From Nitrosomonadales bacterium (GTDB taxonomy: Bacteria; Pseudomonadota; Gammaproteobacteria; Burkholderiales; Gallionellaceae), in NCBI GenBank assembly GCA_025408405.1, contig JANYJE010000009.1, forward strand, positions 50,574 through 114,573: 64,000 nucleotides of DNA, given 5' to 3'. The notes below the pieces were generated by a model, which had not been told where the DNA came from, did no database searches, and saw nothing but the letters and a program-made list of their open reading frames with translations. Each line of letters starts with the position of its first letter. The first letter of the stretch is position 1. Shown one piece after another: positions 7,221 to 16,491 of this stretch. Position numbers and translations under genes: made by a program.

Positions 7221-8999
7221 TTAGTGCTTCTTCTTCGGCATGTACAGGTCGGTGATGCTGCCTTCGGCAATCTCCGCCGCGAAGCCGATGGTCTCGGACA
7301 GGGTGGGGTGCGGGTGGATGGTGAGGGCCAGGTCTTCCATGTCTGCGCCCATTTCCAGTGCCAGCACGCTTTCAGCCAGCAGTTCTCCGGCATTCACGCC
7401 GACGATGCCGGTGCCCAGGATGCGTTTTGTGGCCGGGTCGTAGAGTACCTTGGTGAGTCCTTCCTCGCGTGCCACCGACAGCGCGCGGCCGGAAGCGGCC
7501 CACGGGAAGGAGGCCTTCTCGTAGGGGATGCCCTGCGCCTTGGCCTGGGTTTCGGTGAGGCCCATCCAGGAAATTTCCGGATCGGTGTAGGCCACTGACG
7601 GTATCGTCATCGGCTCGAAGAACGCCTTGTGTCCGGCGATATTTTCCGCCGCCACCTTGCCTTCATGCACGGCCTTGTGCGCCAGCATCGGGTCGCCGAC
7701 GATGTCGCCGATGGCATAAATGTGCGGCACGTTGCTGCGCATTTGTTTATCCACCGGAATGAAGCCGCGCTCGTTGACCGTCAGTCCCGCCGCTTCGGCG
7801 TTGATCTCGCGTCCGTTGGGGCGGCGGCCCACGGCCATCAGCACGCGGTCGTAGAGTTGCGGCTCGGGCGCCTGTTCGCCTTCGAAGGTGACTTTCAGTC
7901 CGGTCTTCTGCGCTTCGATCCGGGTAACTTTTGTTTTCAGGTAAATGGCTTCGTAACGCTTGGCGATGCGGTTGTGCAGCGGCTTCACCAGGTCGCGGTC
8001 GGCGCCGGGAATGAGCTGATCCATTAACTCGACCACGGAAATCTTGCTGCCTAGCGCGTCGTACACCGTGGCCATCTCCAGCCCGATAATGCCGCCGCCG
8101 ATAATCAGCAGGCGCTTCGGCACATCCTGCAATGCCAGTGCGCCGGTGGAGTCGATGATGCGCGGATCGTCGTAGGGGAAGCCGGGGATGCGCGCAACAC
8201 TGGAGCCTGCAGCGACAATGGCGTGGTCGAAGGTGATGGTCTTGTGGCCTTCCCTGGTTTCCACCACCAGGCTGTTGGCCGAGCTGAACTTCGCCACGCC
8301 CTGCACCACCTGCACCTTGCGCTGTTTGGCCAGGCCTGCGAGGCCGCCGGTGAGCTTGCCGATCACGCTTTCTTTCCAGCTGCGTATCTTGTTGATGTCG
8401 ATCTTGGGCTTGGCAAAGGTGACGCCGTGATGCTCGACCTCTGCCGCTTCGGTGATCACCTTGGCTACATGCAGCAGTGCCTTGGAAGGAATGCAGCCCA
8501 CGTTCAGGCACACACCGCCAAGCGCTGCGTGCTTCTCGATCAGCACCACCTGGCGGCCCAGGTCGGCCGCACGGAAGGCGGCGGTGTAGCCGCCGGGGCC
8601 GGCACCCAGCACCACGACTTCGGCGTGAATGTCACCCTTCGGGAAGGATGCAGGATTTAGGATTCGGGATTCAGGGGCTGGTATTTTGGGTGCCGCTGCA
8701 ACAGGTTTTACTGAATCCTGCATCCCGGATCCTGATTCCTGTTTTTTGGTTCCTGAATCCTCGCTTTCCAGCATCAGAATCACGCTGCCTTCGCCGACCT
8801 TGTCGCCCACCTTGATCTTGAGCTCTTTCACCACACCCGCGGCGGGTGCCGGCACATCCATGGTGGCTTTGTCGGTTTCCAGCGTGATCAGCGATTGCTC
8901 TGCAACAACGCTGTCGCCCGCCTTGACCAGTACTTCGATGACGGGGATGTCTTTAAAATTGCCGATGTCCGGTACCTTGACTGCGATGATTTTGTTCAT
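7221..8999 (-). CDS. lpdA: dihydrolipoyl dehydrogenase with N-terminal lipoyl domain
   Basis: 592 residues from the ATG at 8999, chosen because GGAGAA lies just upstream. This is the E3 subunit of 2-oxoacid dehydrogenases; it reoxidises lipoamide with NAD+. Residues 1-80 form a lipoyl/biotinyl domain with [10 protein letters not shown], whose Lys is lipoylated. A linker follows, then the flavoprotein: FAD-binding [20 protein letters not shown], redox-active [15 protein letters not shown]-binding [12 protein letters not shown], and the C-terminal HPHPTLSE with the catalytic His. The lipoylated-E3 form is known from Neisseria and other betaproteobacteria. No E1 or E2 genes are adjacent. The linker carries a repeat insertion (8645-8766). 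Confidence 0.96.
   Translation of the reverse strand: MNKIIAVKVPDIGNFKDIPVIEVLVKAGDSVVAEQSLITLETDKATMDVPAPAAGVVKELKIKVGDKVGEGSVILMLESEDSGTKKQESGSGMQDSVKPVAAAPKIPAPESRILNPASFPKGDIHAEVVVLGAGPGGYTAAFRAADLGRQVVLIEKHAALGGVCLNVGCIPSKALLHVAKVITEAAEVEHHGVTFAKPKIDINKIRSWKESVIGKLTGGLAGLAKQRKVQVVQGVAKFSSANSLVVETREGHKTITFDHAIVAAGSSVARIPGFPYDDPRIIDSTGALALQDVPKRLLIIGGGIIGLEMATVYDALGSKISVVELMDQLIPGADRDLVKPLHNRIAKRYEAIYLKTKVTRIEAQKTGLKVTFEGEQAPEPQLYDRVLMAVGRRPNGREINAEAAGLTVNERGFIPVDKQMRSNVPHIYAIGDIVGDPMLAHKAVHEGKVAAENIAGHKAFFEPMTIPSVAYTDPEISWMGLTETQAKAQGIPYEKASFPWAASGRALSVAREEGLTKVLYDPATKRILGTGIVGVNAGELLAESVLALEMGADMEDLALTIHPHPTLSETIGFAAEIAEGSITDLYMPKKKH
8645..8766. repeat. gene-less GGATTC-type repeat inside the lpdA linker
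   Basis: GGATGCAGGATT (8646-8657) is the exact reverse complement of 8714-8725, and further degenerate GGATTC units flank both arms. The repeat class is the same as around the four-helix gene at 4.3-4.7 kb, but here it encloses no gene. It is read in frame and encodes about 40 residues (including ESRILNPAS) between the lipoyl and flavoprotein domains. Confidence 0.65.
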
Positions 9000-9020
9000 G
9001 TGTTCTCCGTTCTCTTGTGC

Positions 9021-9133
9021 TGTCATTCCCGCGCAGGCGGGAATCCAGCGGTTTTATGCAAAATGTTTTTTGTGTTGTCTCCGCGTTGCGGAGAGATATT
9101 TTTTAAATGGATTCCCGCCTTTGCGGGAATGAC
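9021..9133. repeat. paired ATTCCCGC palindromes (BIME-like) between lpdA and proA
   Basis: Two units, 9021-9048 and 9107-9133, each contain an ATTCCCGC/GCGGGAAT hairpin and lie in opposite orientation, so TGTCATTCCCGC and GCGGGAATGACA also form outer arms. Between them is a third hairpin (TCTCCGC-GTT-GCGGAGA). This composite layout is that of bacterial interspersed mosaic elements. Confidence 0.75.
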
Positions 9134-9139
9134 AATCGG

Positions 9140-10399
9140 TTATTTCCGTATCTGGCCGTTGCCAAGCACGATGTATTTTTGCGAGGTCAGCCCTTCCAGT
9201 CCTACCGGACCGCGTGCGTGGATCTTGTCGGTGGAGATGCCGATCTCCGCGCCCAGGCCGTATTCAAAGCCGTCGGCAAAGCGCGTCGAGGCATTCACCA
9301 TCACCGAGCTGGAATCTACCTCGCGCAGGAAACGCATGGCACGCGTGTAGTTCTCGGTCACGATGCAGTCGGTGTGCTGCGAGCCGTAGGTGTTGATGTG
9401 CTCCATCGCCTCATTAAGATCCGCCACGATGCGCACGCTCAAGATAGGCGCCAGGTATTCGGTGTGCCAGTCTTCTGCTGTGGCCGCTTTCATCTGTGCC
9501 ACGAGTTTGCAGGCGGCCTCATCGCCGCGCAGTTCCACGCCCTTCTCCAGGTAAATTTTGCACAGGCGCGGCAGCACCTCGGCCGCAACGCCCTGTGCCA
9601 CCAGCAGAGTTTCCATGGCGTTGCACACGCCGTAACGGTGGGTCTTGGCGTTGTCGGCAATGCGGATGGCTTTGTCCAGGTCGGCAGCGTCGTCGATGTA
9701 CACATGGCAAACGCCGTGCAGATGCTTGATCACCGGCACGCGGGCTTCTTCCGACACGCGTGCGATCAGTTCCTTGCCGCCGCGCGGCACGATCACATCC
9801 ACATACTCCTTCATGGTGATCAGCTCGCCTACGGCGGCGCGGTCGGTGGTGTTCACCACCTGCACTGCCGTCTCCGGCAAACCCGCTGCGCGCAGACCGG
9901 CATGCACACAGGCGGCAATCGCCTGGTTGGAGTGGATGGCCTCCGAGCCGCCGCGCAGGATGGCCGCGTTGCCCGACTTCAGGCACAGGCCAGCCGCATC
10001 GGCGGTCACATTGGGGCGCGACTCGTAGATGATGCCGATCACGCCCAGCGGCACGCGCATCTTGCCCACCTGGATGCCGGAAGGACGGTATTTCATCTCG
10101 CTGATCTCGCCGATCAAGTCCGGCAACTGGGCGATCTGGCGCAGGCCTTGCGCCATGCCGTGCACGGATTTTTCGCTCAGGGCGAGGCGGTCGATGGCGG
10201 CGGCATCCAGGCCGCTGGCATGCGCGGCGGCGACATCCTTGGCATTGGCCGTGAGCAGCGCCGTACTGCTGTCCACAATGGCGGCGGCGATGGCCTCCAG
10301 CGCGCGGTTCTTGGTGGCCGTTTCGGCCTGCGCCATGATGCGTGCGGCGGCACGCGCCTGCCGGCCTACCTGCTGCATGTATGTCTTGATGTTATCCAT
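9140..10399 (-). CDS. proA: glutamate-5-semialdehyde dehydrogenase (gamma-glutamyl phosphate reductase)
   Basis: 419 residues, the normal size. It reduces gamma-glutamyl phosphate with NADPH in proline synthesis. Marks: [48 protein letters not shown], the CNAMETLLV segment with the catalytic Cys, and the C-terminal [15 protein letters not shown]. proB is not adjacent in the window. It lies divergent to trpC and 89 nt from it, so their promoters share this gap. Confidence 0.97.
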   Translation of the reverse strand: MDNIKTYMQQVGRQARAAARIMAQAETATKNRALEAIAAAIVDSSTALLTANAKDVAAAHASGLDAAAIDRLALSEKSVHGMAQGLRQIAQLPDLIGEISEMKYRPSGIQVGKMRVPLGVIGIIYESRPNVTADAAGLCLKSGNAAILRGGSEAIHSNQAIAACVHAGLRAAGLPETAVQVVNTTDRAAVGELITMKEYVDVIVPRGGKELIARVSEEARVPVIKHLHGVCHVYIDDAADLDKAIRIADNAKTHRYGVCNAMETLLVAQGVAAEVLPRLCKIYLEKGVELRGDEAACKLVAQMKAATAEDWHTEYLAPILSVRIVADLNEAMEHINTYGSQHTDCIVTENYTRAMRFLREVDSSSVMVNASTRFADGFEYGLGAEIGISTDKIHARGPVGLEGLTSQKYIVLGNGQIRK

Positions 10400-10487
10400 C
10401 GCGCTTCTCTATGTGTTTGGAGTGAGTCGCGCATTTTACCGCAAGCGAGGTGATAAAATGCACGCCTTGTTCGTAAGAGACTTAGCC

Positions 10488-11276
10488 ATGTCCGACATCC
10501 TGAAAAAAATCCTCGCCGTCAAGGCGCAAGAAGTGGCCGCCGCCAAGCTGTCCAAGCCGTTGCCAGCCGCCCGTGCCGAGGCCGAGCAGGCCGCACCTGC
10601 ACGCGACTTTGTCGGCGCCATCAGAGCCAGGATTGCAGCAGGCAAGCCTGCTGTCATCGCCGAGATCAAGAAGGCCAGCCCCAGCAAAGGCGTGCTGCGC
10701 GAGGATTTTCGCCCGGCCGAGATTGCGAAAAGCTATGCGCAACACGGAGCTGCGTGCCTGTCGGTGTTGACCGACGCGCAGTTTTTTCAGGGCAGTGTCG
10801 CCTACCTGCAACAGGCGCGGGCAGCCTGTGAATTACCAGTGCTGCGCAAAGACTTCATGGTGGATAGCTACCAGATCTACGAAGCACGCGCGATGGGGGC
10901 CGACTGTATCCTGCTGATTGCCGCAGCGCTGAGCCTGGCCGAGATGCGCGAGTTTGAAGCGCTGGCGCACAGCCTGGGGATGGGGGTGCTGGTCGAAGTG
11001 CACAACGCGGCCGAGCTGGATATGGCACTGCAACTCACCACGCCCTTGATAGGCGTCAACAACCGCAGCCTGCGCACCTTTGAGGTGAGCCTGCAAAATA
11101 CCCTGGATTTGCTGCCGCGCATTCCGTATGGGCGCATCGTGGTCACCGAAAGCGGCATTCTGCAGCCGCAAGATGTGGCCTTGATGCGCAGCCATCAGGT
11201 GCACGGTTTTCTGGTGGGGGAGGCGTTCATGCGCGCAGCAGAACCGGGGGTGGAGTTGGCGCGGTTGTTTTTGTAG
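10488..11276 (+). CDS. trpC: indole-3-glycerol phosphate synthase
   Basis: 262 residues; a TIM-barrel enzyme that closes the indole ring in tryptophan synthesis. Marks: [18 protein letters not shown] with catalytic Lys/Glu, [46 protein letters not shown] and GFLVGEAFM. The ATG at 10488 gives the typical MSDILKKIL start with AAGAGA upstream. An in-frame ATG at 10458 with GAGGTG upstream would add ten residues and cannot be excluded. It is monofunctional, and no trpD or trpG is in the window after it. Confidence 0.95.
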   Translation: MSDILKKILAVKAQEVAAAKLSKPLPAARAEAEQAAPARDFVGAIRARIAAGKPAVIAEIKKASPSKGVLREDFRPAEIAKSYAQHGAACLSVLTDAQFFQGSVAYLQQARAACELPVLRKDFMVDSYQIYEARAMGADCILLIAAALSLAEMREFEALAHSLGMGVLVEVHNAAELDMALQLTTPLIGVNNRSLRTFEVSLQNTLDLLPRIPYGRIVVTESGILQPQDVALMRSHQVHGFLVGEAFMRAAEPGVELARLFL

Positions 11277-11375
11277 TTGCCTGGGTTGCGGCAGCATCAC
11301 TGCGCTTTTATCCCCGCAGGGGCGCCCAACAACGGTTACTTTCTGAGTGATTCTATAAAGCCCGGCCGTCCAGAT

Positions 11376-11768
11376 TCACCAACGGTTCCGTTCCGGGTCG
11401 CGGCGCTCCATGCTAAGCGTCGGGAATGCGCCGGTTGCTCCGGCTTCCATGCGCGTGCGCCCGGTGCGGATGACGAGATGATTGATGACGACGAATTGCC
11501 GGACTAGTTCGAAGGCTTGCGGATCGGCCTTTGCCAGGGAGAAGCGCACAACGACCGATGGCGTGCCTTGTATCATCATCGGCAGCAGGTAAGAGGAGTA
11601 AAGAATTCTTCCGTCCTGGCCCCGCGTCGAGAGCGAATCGCTAAGGCGCTCCCACCAATTGGAGGGGCGAAACACCTGTCCATCTTTGGTGATGCCCTGT
11701 ATTACGAATTCAGCAAGATCGGGAGACTGATCTTTACGGTCCAGCAATTTTTTGATTTCGTCCGGCAT
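11376..11768 (-). CDS. DUF3579 family protein
   Basis: 130 residues. FVIQGITKDGQVFRPSNWWERL is the signature of the DUF3579 family found mainly in betaproteobacteria, followed by YLLPMMIQGTPSVVV and VIRTGRTRMEAG. It is cytoplasmic, with no membrane segment or signal peptide. No ribosome site is visible before the ATG at 11768. The function is unknown. It converges with trpC, leaving a 99-bp gap without a clear terminator. Confidence 0.85.
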   Translation of the reverse strand: MPDEIKKLLDRKDQSPDLAEFVIQGITKDGQVFRPSNWWERLSDSLSTRGQDGRILYSSYLLPMMIQGTPSVVVRFSLAKADPQAFELVRQFVVINHLVIRTGRTRMEAGATGAFPTLSMERRDPERNRW

Positions 11769-12037
11769 TTTTTATTTCAGGAGATTCAGACGGTGCGAAT
11801 CATAGCATTACCTTGTATAACGATAAGCAATGGGCACGTTTTTTTCAGATGCACAGGCATTGACGAGGATTGTTGTAAAAAAGAGACATTAATGTGAATC
11901 TTTTGTTAAAAATGCCAGCCAGCCCTTGTGTCTGCCTCCGGGCTTGGGCACAATCGCCGCTGAATTTCCAAACACGGGAATTTGCTGAAGTTTGGCGGGC
12001 ATCCGCCCCAATTCAACAACCAAGGAGTTTACTCAAG

Positions 12038-13195
12038 ATGCAAAAGAAAATTATCGCTCTGGCAATCGCGGCTGCCTTTTCAGCACCTGCATTCGCTGAC
12101 ACGACCGTATACGGCGTAGTTGACGCTGCTGTTGCAAACATCTCTGCTTCTGGCATGAAGGGCGACACGCTCGTTCTTTCCAGTGGCTTGGCTGGCTCAC
12201 GTCTGGGCGTAAAGAGCTCGGAAGACCTGAGCAATGGCATGAAAGTTGGCGCCGTTCTGGAATATGCTGTTGATCTTACGCAGCCTGCTGGTGCTATTAC
12301 CTCCGCTACTGCTACCGGTACTAACGGTTCTGGCATTGGCAATGCACGTCAGGAAATGGTGTCCTTGTCCGGTGACTTCGGAACCGTTGCAGCGGGTTAC
12401 CTGCAAACCGCAGCCTATGATTTCGATGCCAAGTTCGACCCGGCTTTCGGTTCTATCGCTTCGCCACTGGCTAACACTACCAAGGGCGGCGGGTTCTTGA
12501 CCGGCGGCTCTGCTACAACACTAGCCCGTGCTCCGCGCGCGCTGGCCTACATCTCTCCAGATCTGAGCGGCCTGACTGTTGCAGTGAACTACTCAACTGA
12601 TACCGCTACTCAAGGCACAGGGCTGTTGCTGCAAGCTGATACCAATGGATCACTTGGCAAGACCTCTGCGACTCTGCTGGCCGCAACCTACAGCGGTGTT
12701 CAGAATCTTGCTGTTGGCGTTGTTTACGCAGCTACAAACAGCACTGCTTATGGCAACACTGCGACTGTCAACAGTGCGACAGAATATGCTTTTGGCGCAT
12801 CCTATGACCTGACTGTTGCCAAGCTGTTTGCTACTTACCAGAGCAATTCGCTGGCCACTCAGGTTGGCTCTGCCAATACAGCGGTGTCCCTGAGTGCTAC
12901 AGCACCCGTCGGTCCTGGCACCATTGGTTTGACCTATGCCAAGAACACCATGAACCATAATGCCACTACTGGTGCTGATGTTTCCTCTTTGGATACTTCT
13001 GCTTCTGGCGTGACTCTGGGTTGGTTCCAGCCTCTGTCCAAGACCACGACGTTCTACGCGGCTTATTCCACTATGAGCCAGGGTGCAGATACCCAGTCTT
13101 ACAGCGTAGACAACAACGTGTTGGGCGGCGCTGCTGCTCTCGCAAATGGAACTGGCAGCAACGCGGTTGCTGTGGGCCTGAACAAGAAGTTCTAA
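12038..13195 (+). CDS. outer-membrane general porin (Gram-negative porin family)
   Basis: 385 residues from ATG 12038, with AAGGAG 10 nt upstream. The signal peptide MQKKIIALAIAAAFSAPAFA is followed by DTTVYGVVDAAVA, the usual first strand of betaproteobacterial trimeric porins. SGLAGSRLGVKSSEDLSNGMK matches the family's SRxGFKGxEDLGxG segment. The protein ends in Phe (VGLNKKF), the outer-membrane assembly signal. Strands are Ser/Thr/Ala-rich. Codon use appears strongly biased, suggesting high expression. An upstream open extension to 11894 lacks a signal sequence and is not used. Substrate selectivity cannot be told. Confidence 0.95.
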   Translation: MQKKIIALAIAAAFSAPAFADTTVYGVVDAAVANISASGMKGDTLVLSSGLAGSRLGVKSSEDLSNGMKVGAVLEYAVDLTQPAGAITSATATGTNGSGIGNARQEMVSLSGDFGTVAAGYLQTAAYDFDAKFDPAFGSIASPLANTTKGGGFLTGGSATTLARAPRALAYISPDLSGLTVAVNYSTDTATQGTGLLLQADTNGSLGKTSATLLAATYSGVQNLAVGVVYAATNSTAYGNTATVNSATEYAFGASYDLTVAKLFATYQSNSLATQVGSANTAVSLSATAPVGPGTIGLTYAKNTMNHNATTGADVSSLDTSASGVTLGWFQPLSKTTTFYAAYSTMSQGADTQSYSVDNNVLGGAAALANGTGSNAVAVGLNKKF

Positions 13196-13239
13196 TTTCA
13201 AGCTGGCCTTGGCCAGTTGGAGATCGGTATGTAGTATCT

Positions 13240-13271
13240 AAAACCCGTTGTGGCAACACAGCGGGTTTTTT
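13240..13271 (+). terminator. porin gene terminator
   Basis: AAACCCG and CGGGTTT form the stem around a loop that can also partly pair, followed by a T-rich run (TTTTTTC). It lies 45 nt after the porin stop. Confidence 0.75.
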
Positions 13272-13337
13272 CTTTATCTGGGAAGACGGATTTAAAAGAT
13301 CAGGTTTTGTGCCTGTGTGGCCTATGTTTAAGTTGGT

Positions 13338-13366
13338 TTGACATTTATTTATGCTTTCCATAAAAT
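13338..13366 (+). promoter_or_regulatory. sigma70 promoter of mqsRA, predicting a leaderless transcript
   Basis: TTGACA (13338-13343) and TAAAAT (13361-13366) are separated by exactly 17 bp. The predicted transcript start, 6-8 nt after the -10 box, falls at 13372-13374, which is the ATG of mqsR. There is no room for a ribosome-binding site. Confidence 0.75.
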
Positions 13367-13371
13367 AAGCC

Positions 13372-13674
13372 ATGGAAAAACGCTCCGCACATTACGATTT
13401 AGGGCAGCTGAAGTTAGCGCTACTGCAAGTCGGTATTGACGGATTTACAGCGACAGCCAGAAACAATGCGCGTCTGATGGGATTGGACACGGCTCAAGCG
13501 TTGGTAGTTGTGCAAAGTTTGCAGCGTGGCATGTTGTTCAAGAGCATGACTACGCATGCGGATAGCAAGGTGTGGCAAGACGTGTATCTCGCACCGTGCC
13601 CTAATGGAAAGACCGCTTACATCAAGCTAACCCTGCGAGAAGGTGCAGTGGTTATCCAGTTCAAGGAGAAATGA
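13372..13674 (+). CDS. mqsR: MqsR-type mRNA interferase toxin
   Basis: 100 residues. The N-terminal MEKRSAHYDL, the segment MLFKSMTTHADSKVWQDVY and the C-terminal FKEK match the MqsR family, RelE-fold toxins that cut mRNA at GCU sites. The Lys and Tyr residues of the KSMT...WQDVY stretch belong to the known active region. The gene order toxin-antitoxin is the usual MqsRA order. The stop overlaps the ribosome site of mqsA. The toxin may be translated from a leaderless message (promoter at 13338-13366). Confidence 0.9.
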   Translation: MEKRSAHYDLGQLKLALLQVGIDGFTATARNNARLMGLDTAQALVVVQSLQRGMLFKSMTTHADSKVWQDVYLAPCPNGKTAYIKLTLREGAVVIQFKEK

Positions 13675-13675
13675 A

Positions 13676-14086
13676 ATGACCCAAAAAAGATACTGTATGC
13701 AATGCGATGATGGAACGCTGCTCAAGCATGGTAAAGGTGATTTGGTGTTTGCATACAAGGGGCACACGTTGACTGTTCATGGCATTAAGGGCTGGCATTG
13801 CCCTGCGTGCGCAGAGTGCGAATTTGATTCCGGTGAAGGTGAGCGATATAGTGCTGCTATCGACGCATTCACCTCAAAATTGGATATGGAAGAAGCAGCA
13901 TGGATGCGCGCGATTCGCAAGAAGCTCGGCCTGAAACAGGCGGATGCCGGAAAGTTATTCGGCGGTGGTGTTTCCGCATTCTCTGAATACGAAAATGGCA
14001 AAACACAGCCACACAAATCTACCGTTCTGCTGTTCAAATTGCTGGACAAGCATCCAGACTTATTGAAAGAAATTGGAGCAGCCTGA
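13676..14086 (+). CDS. mqsA: MqsA-type antitoxin and autorepressor
   Basis: 136 residues from ATG 13676, with AAGGAG upstream in the mqsR end. The N-terminal domain has zinc cysteines in CMQC and CPAC; the C-terminal half is a helix-turn-helix (KLGLKQADAGKLFGGG, FSEYENGKTQPHKST) as in MqsA. The antitoxin binds MqsR and represses the operon. An earlier in-frame start at 13643 would lie within mqsR and is not needed. The strong ribosome site, compared with none for mqsR, fits the need for more antitoxin than toxin. Confidence 0.9.
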   Translation: MTQKRYCMQCDDGTLLKHGKGDLVFAYKGHTLTVHGIKGWHCPACAECEFDSGEGERYSAAIDAFTSKLDMEEAAWMRAIRKKLGLKQADAGKLFGGGVSAFSEYENGKTQPHKSTVLLFKLLDKHPDLLKEIGAA

Positions 14087-14110
14087 AGGCAGGGTTGGGT
14101 GCTCAGCTAC

Positions 14111-14134
14111 CCTGCGACAGGCTCAGCGAACGGG
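14111..14134. repeat. dispersed CGACAGGCTCAGCGAACGG motif
   Basis: This short sequence after mqsA matches a motif I recall from many proteobacterial genomes as part of a dispersed palindromic repeat. Only a half-copy is seen here, and no partner copy is found in this window. Confidence 0.3.
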
Positions 14135-14238
14135 GTGTTTAATCTGCGCTCCATAGGCTGGAAAACCGCTACAATTCGGCTGCTGATTGCAGCGGGCAGA
14201 AAACAGAGAATTCAGGGAACAGGAAAGGGTTAACTATT

Positions 14239-15336
14239 TTGGCAAATATCAATAAATTTCTGGCAGTGATTTTTTTCCTGATTTGTGCGCCGGCGTTTGC
14301 TGACGCCGATGCGTTTCAGGAGGTGGTTGCCCAATACCAGGCCGCCAACCCCAAGCCGGTATTGCCCGAGGCGGCGCGCAAGTTCAGGGTGCAGGCCGAG
14401 TTTGCGGTGCAGGAAAAGCGCTATGACAAGGCTGTCGAGTTGTATGGCCGTGCACTGGAGATCGCGCCGTGGTGGCCGGAGGGACATTACAACCTGGCGC
14501 TGACGCTGGGTGAAACAAAAAAATACCGCGAAGCGCTGCGCGAAATGAAGCGCTATCTGCTGCTGGCCCCCTCTGGCGCAGATGCACGCGCAGCCCAGGA
14601 CAAAATCTACCAGTGGGAAAGCGTGGCCGAGGCTGAACCTGGCAAGGTCTTCAAGGATTGTCCAGACTGCCCCGAGATGGTGGAGATTCCTGCGGGCAGC
14701 TTTGCCATGGGCTCGAACACCGGCGAGCCGGACGAAAAGCCGCTGCACAGCGTCACCATCGCCCAGCCTTTTGCCATCGGCAAGACTGAGGTCACGCAAC
14801 AGCAATGGCACGCGGTCATGGGCAATGACCCGAGCAACTTCGCCGGCTGCGGCGACAGCTGCCCGGTGGAGCAGGTCAGCTGGGATGATACCCAGGCATT
14901 CATCAAGAAACTCAACGCCAAGACCGGCAAACAATATCGCCTGCCGACCGAAGCCGAATGGGAGTACGCCTGCCGTGCGGGAAGTCAGCAGGAATATTGC
15001 GGCAGCGACAATGCCGACAATGTGTCGTGGAACAGTTTCAACAGCGGCAGCTTTCTGTTCAATACACCGCATCCGGCGGCGACCAAGCAGGCCAATGCGT
15101 TTGGCCTGTACGACATGAGCGGCAACGTGTGGGAATGGGTCGAAGACAACTATCACGACAGCTACAACGGCGCGCCGGCGGATGGAAGCGCGTGGTTGGG
15201 CGGCAGCATGCATGTGTTGCGCGGCGGTTCATGGGGTTACGACCAGAAGTTCAGCCGTGCGGCTGCGCGCTCCAAGTTTGGGGCCAACTTCCGTTACTAC
15301 AGCTACGGTTTCCGTCTGGTGCGGACGCTGCCGTAG
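14239..15336 (+). CDS. exported TPR and SUMF1/FGE-type sulfatase-modifying domain protein
   Basis: 365 residues from a TTG start at 14239, with AGGAAAGGG upstream; it gives a signal peptide (FLAVIFFLICAPAFA, cut near residue 22). Residues 45-120 form about two TPR units (YDKAVELYGRALEIAPWWPE, YREALREMKRYLLLAP). From about residue 145 comes the formylglycine-generating-enzyme fold: MVEIPAGSFAMGS, YRLPTEAEWEYACRAG, YDMSGNVWEWVED, LRGGSW, YGFRLVRTLP. Exported FGE-fold proteins are often not true sulfatase activators; no sulfatase is nearby. Its role is therefore open, perhaps a periplasmic scaffold or modifying enzyme. Confidence 0.88.
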   Translation: MANINKFLAVIFFLICAPAFADADAFQEVVAQYQAANPKPVLPEAARKFRVQAEFAVQEKRYDKAVELYGRALEIAPWWPEGHYNLALTLGETKKYREALREMKRYLLLAPSGADARAAQDKIYQWESVAEAEPGKVFKDCPDCPEMVEIPAGSFAMGSNTGEPDEKPLHSVTIAQPFAIGKTEVTQQQWHAVMGNDPSNFAGCGDSCPVEQVSWDDTQAFIKKLNAKTGKQYRLPTEAEWEYACRAGSQQEYCGSDNADNVSWNSFNSGSFLFNTPHPAATKQANAFGLYDMSGNVWEWVEDNYHDSYNGAPADGSAWLGGSMHVLRGGSWGYDQKFSRAAARSKFGANFRYYSYGFRLVRTLP

Positions 15337-15401
15337 ACTTTGATGCTTCTCCATGCTGAATCGCATCATCAGCATAAATTAAACTCCAAAAGGGTAATGC
15401 C

Positions 15402-16028
15402 ATGCTTAACCTGGATAGTTTGATCATTGAATTCGACAAGGGCTTGCGCACGCTGTTTAGCCAGGCGCACAGCACTCGCCCTTACCCGGATGCGGGCTTG
15501 CCCGAAGCAGCACTGAGCGCGAGCGAAAAAAACAAGGCGGCCGCGCTGATGCGCGTCAACCATTGCGGCGAGATTTGTGCGCAGGCCTTGTATCAGGGCC
15601 AGGCGTTGACGGCGCGCGAGCCGCAGGTGCAGCACAAGCTGGCGCAGGCGGCGCAGGAAGAGACCGAGCATCTGGCCTGGACTGCGCGGCGCGCGCACGA
15701 ACTGGGCGGGCATTTGAGCCTGCTCAACCCCTTGTGGTACACGAGCTCCCTGGCGATAGGGGCTACCGCCGGCTTGCTGGGCGACAAGTGGAACCTGGGC
15801 TTCCTGGCGGAGACGGAGCGCCAGGTGGGCGCGCATCTGCAAAGCCATCTCGCCGCACTGCCGCCGCAGGATATGCGGAGCCGTGCGGTGGTGCAGCAGA
15901 TGTATGTGGATGAGACGCAGCATGCCGACATGGCCGTGCAACTAGGCGGCGCTGAGCTGCCGTTGCCGGTCAAGCTGGCGATGCAGCTGAGCGGCCGGGT
16001 GATGACGCGCACGGCGTACTGGGTTTAA
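15402..16028 (+). CDS. coq7: 3-demethoxyubiquinol 3-hydroxylase (Coq7)
   Basis: 208 residues. A di-iron monooxygenase of ubiquinone synthesis, membrane-associated. The carboxylate/His ligands are visible as [27 protein letters not shown] and DETQHADMA, in the ferritin-like arrangement of the family. The central hydrophobic segment ([16 protein letters not shown]) is the membrane-interacting loop. This Coq7 type replaces UbiF in many betaproteobacteria. It stands alone and converges with the OsmC-family gene. Confidence 0.96.
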   Translation: MLNLDSLIIEFDKGLRTLFSQAHSTRPYPDAGLPEAALSASEKNKAAALMRVNHCGEICAQALYQGQALTAREPQVQHKLAQAAQEETEHLAWTARRAHELGGHLSLLNPLWYTSSLAIGATAGLLGDKWNLGFLAETERQVGAHLQSHLAALPPQDMRSRAVVQQMYVDETQHADMAVQLGGAELPLPVKLAMQLSGRVMTRTAYWV

Positions 16029-16050
16029 TGTCCGGGAATTTCCCTCACCT

Positions 16051-16077
16051 TAGCCCTCTCTCCTCGGGAGAGGGCTA
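16051..16077. repeat. CCCTCTC/GAGAGGG palindrome between coq7 and the OsmC gene
   Basis: TAGCCCTCTC and GAGAGGGCTA form a 10-bp stem. It belongs to the same class as the palindromes in hsdM at 32.8-33.5 kb and overlaps the 3' end of the OsmC-family gene by 3 nt. It may serve as a transcript end for both convergent genes. Confidence 0.65.
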
Positions 16078-16491
16078 CTCCTGCACCACCTCAAAATCAT
16101 GCGTGATCGCTGCGGTAGCGCCGAGCATGATGGAGGCCGAGCAGTATTTTTCCGCAGACAGCTTGATGGCTTTTTCCACTGCCTCGGGTTTGATGTCGCG
16201 ACCCTTGACAACAAAGTGCATGTGGATTCTGGTGAACACTTTGGGGTCGCTTTCGGCGCGTTCCGCGTCTATTTCCACATAGCAATCCGATACTGCCTGA
16301 CGGCTCTTTTTCAGGATGCTGATCACGTCGAAGCTGGTGCAACCACCGGCGCCCAGCAATAGCATTTCCATCGGGCGCGGGCCCAGGTTGCGGCCACCCG
16401 CTACGGGCGCTCCGTCCATCAGTACGGCATGGCCGCTCTCGGTTTCACCCAGAAATGCAACCTGTTCTACCCATTTGATGCGTGCTTTCAT
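16075..16491 (-). CDS. OsmC/YhfA-family protein
   Basis: 138 residues. The fold is recognised by HAVLMDGAPVAGGRNLGPRP, LLLGAGGCTSFDVISILKK (the resolving/peroxidatic Cys region) and the C-terminal AEKYCSASIMLG with the second Cys. Both cysteines of OsmC-type peroxiredoxins are present (GCTS and YCSA), though the YhfA branch has no proven peroxidase role. AAGGA lies 6 nt before the ATG. The stop codon is within the palindrome at 16051-16077. Its start overlaps the end of the DUF218 gene by 47 nt, implying cotranscription. Confidence 0.88.
   Translation of the reverse strand: MKARIKWVEQVAFLGETESGHAVLMDGAPVAGGRNLGPRPMEMLLLGAGGCTSFDVISILKKSRQAVSDCYVEIDAERAESDPKVFTRIHMHFVVKGRDIKPEAVEKAIKLSAEKYCSASIMLGATAAITHDFEVVQE

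Noticed and set aside
11894..12037. N-terminal extension of the porin gene
   Set aside because: It lacks a ribosome site and would hide the signal peptide that begins exactly at ATG 12038.
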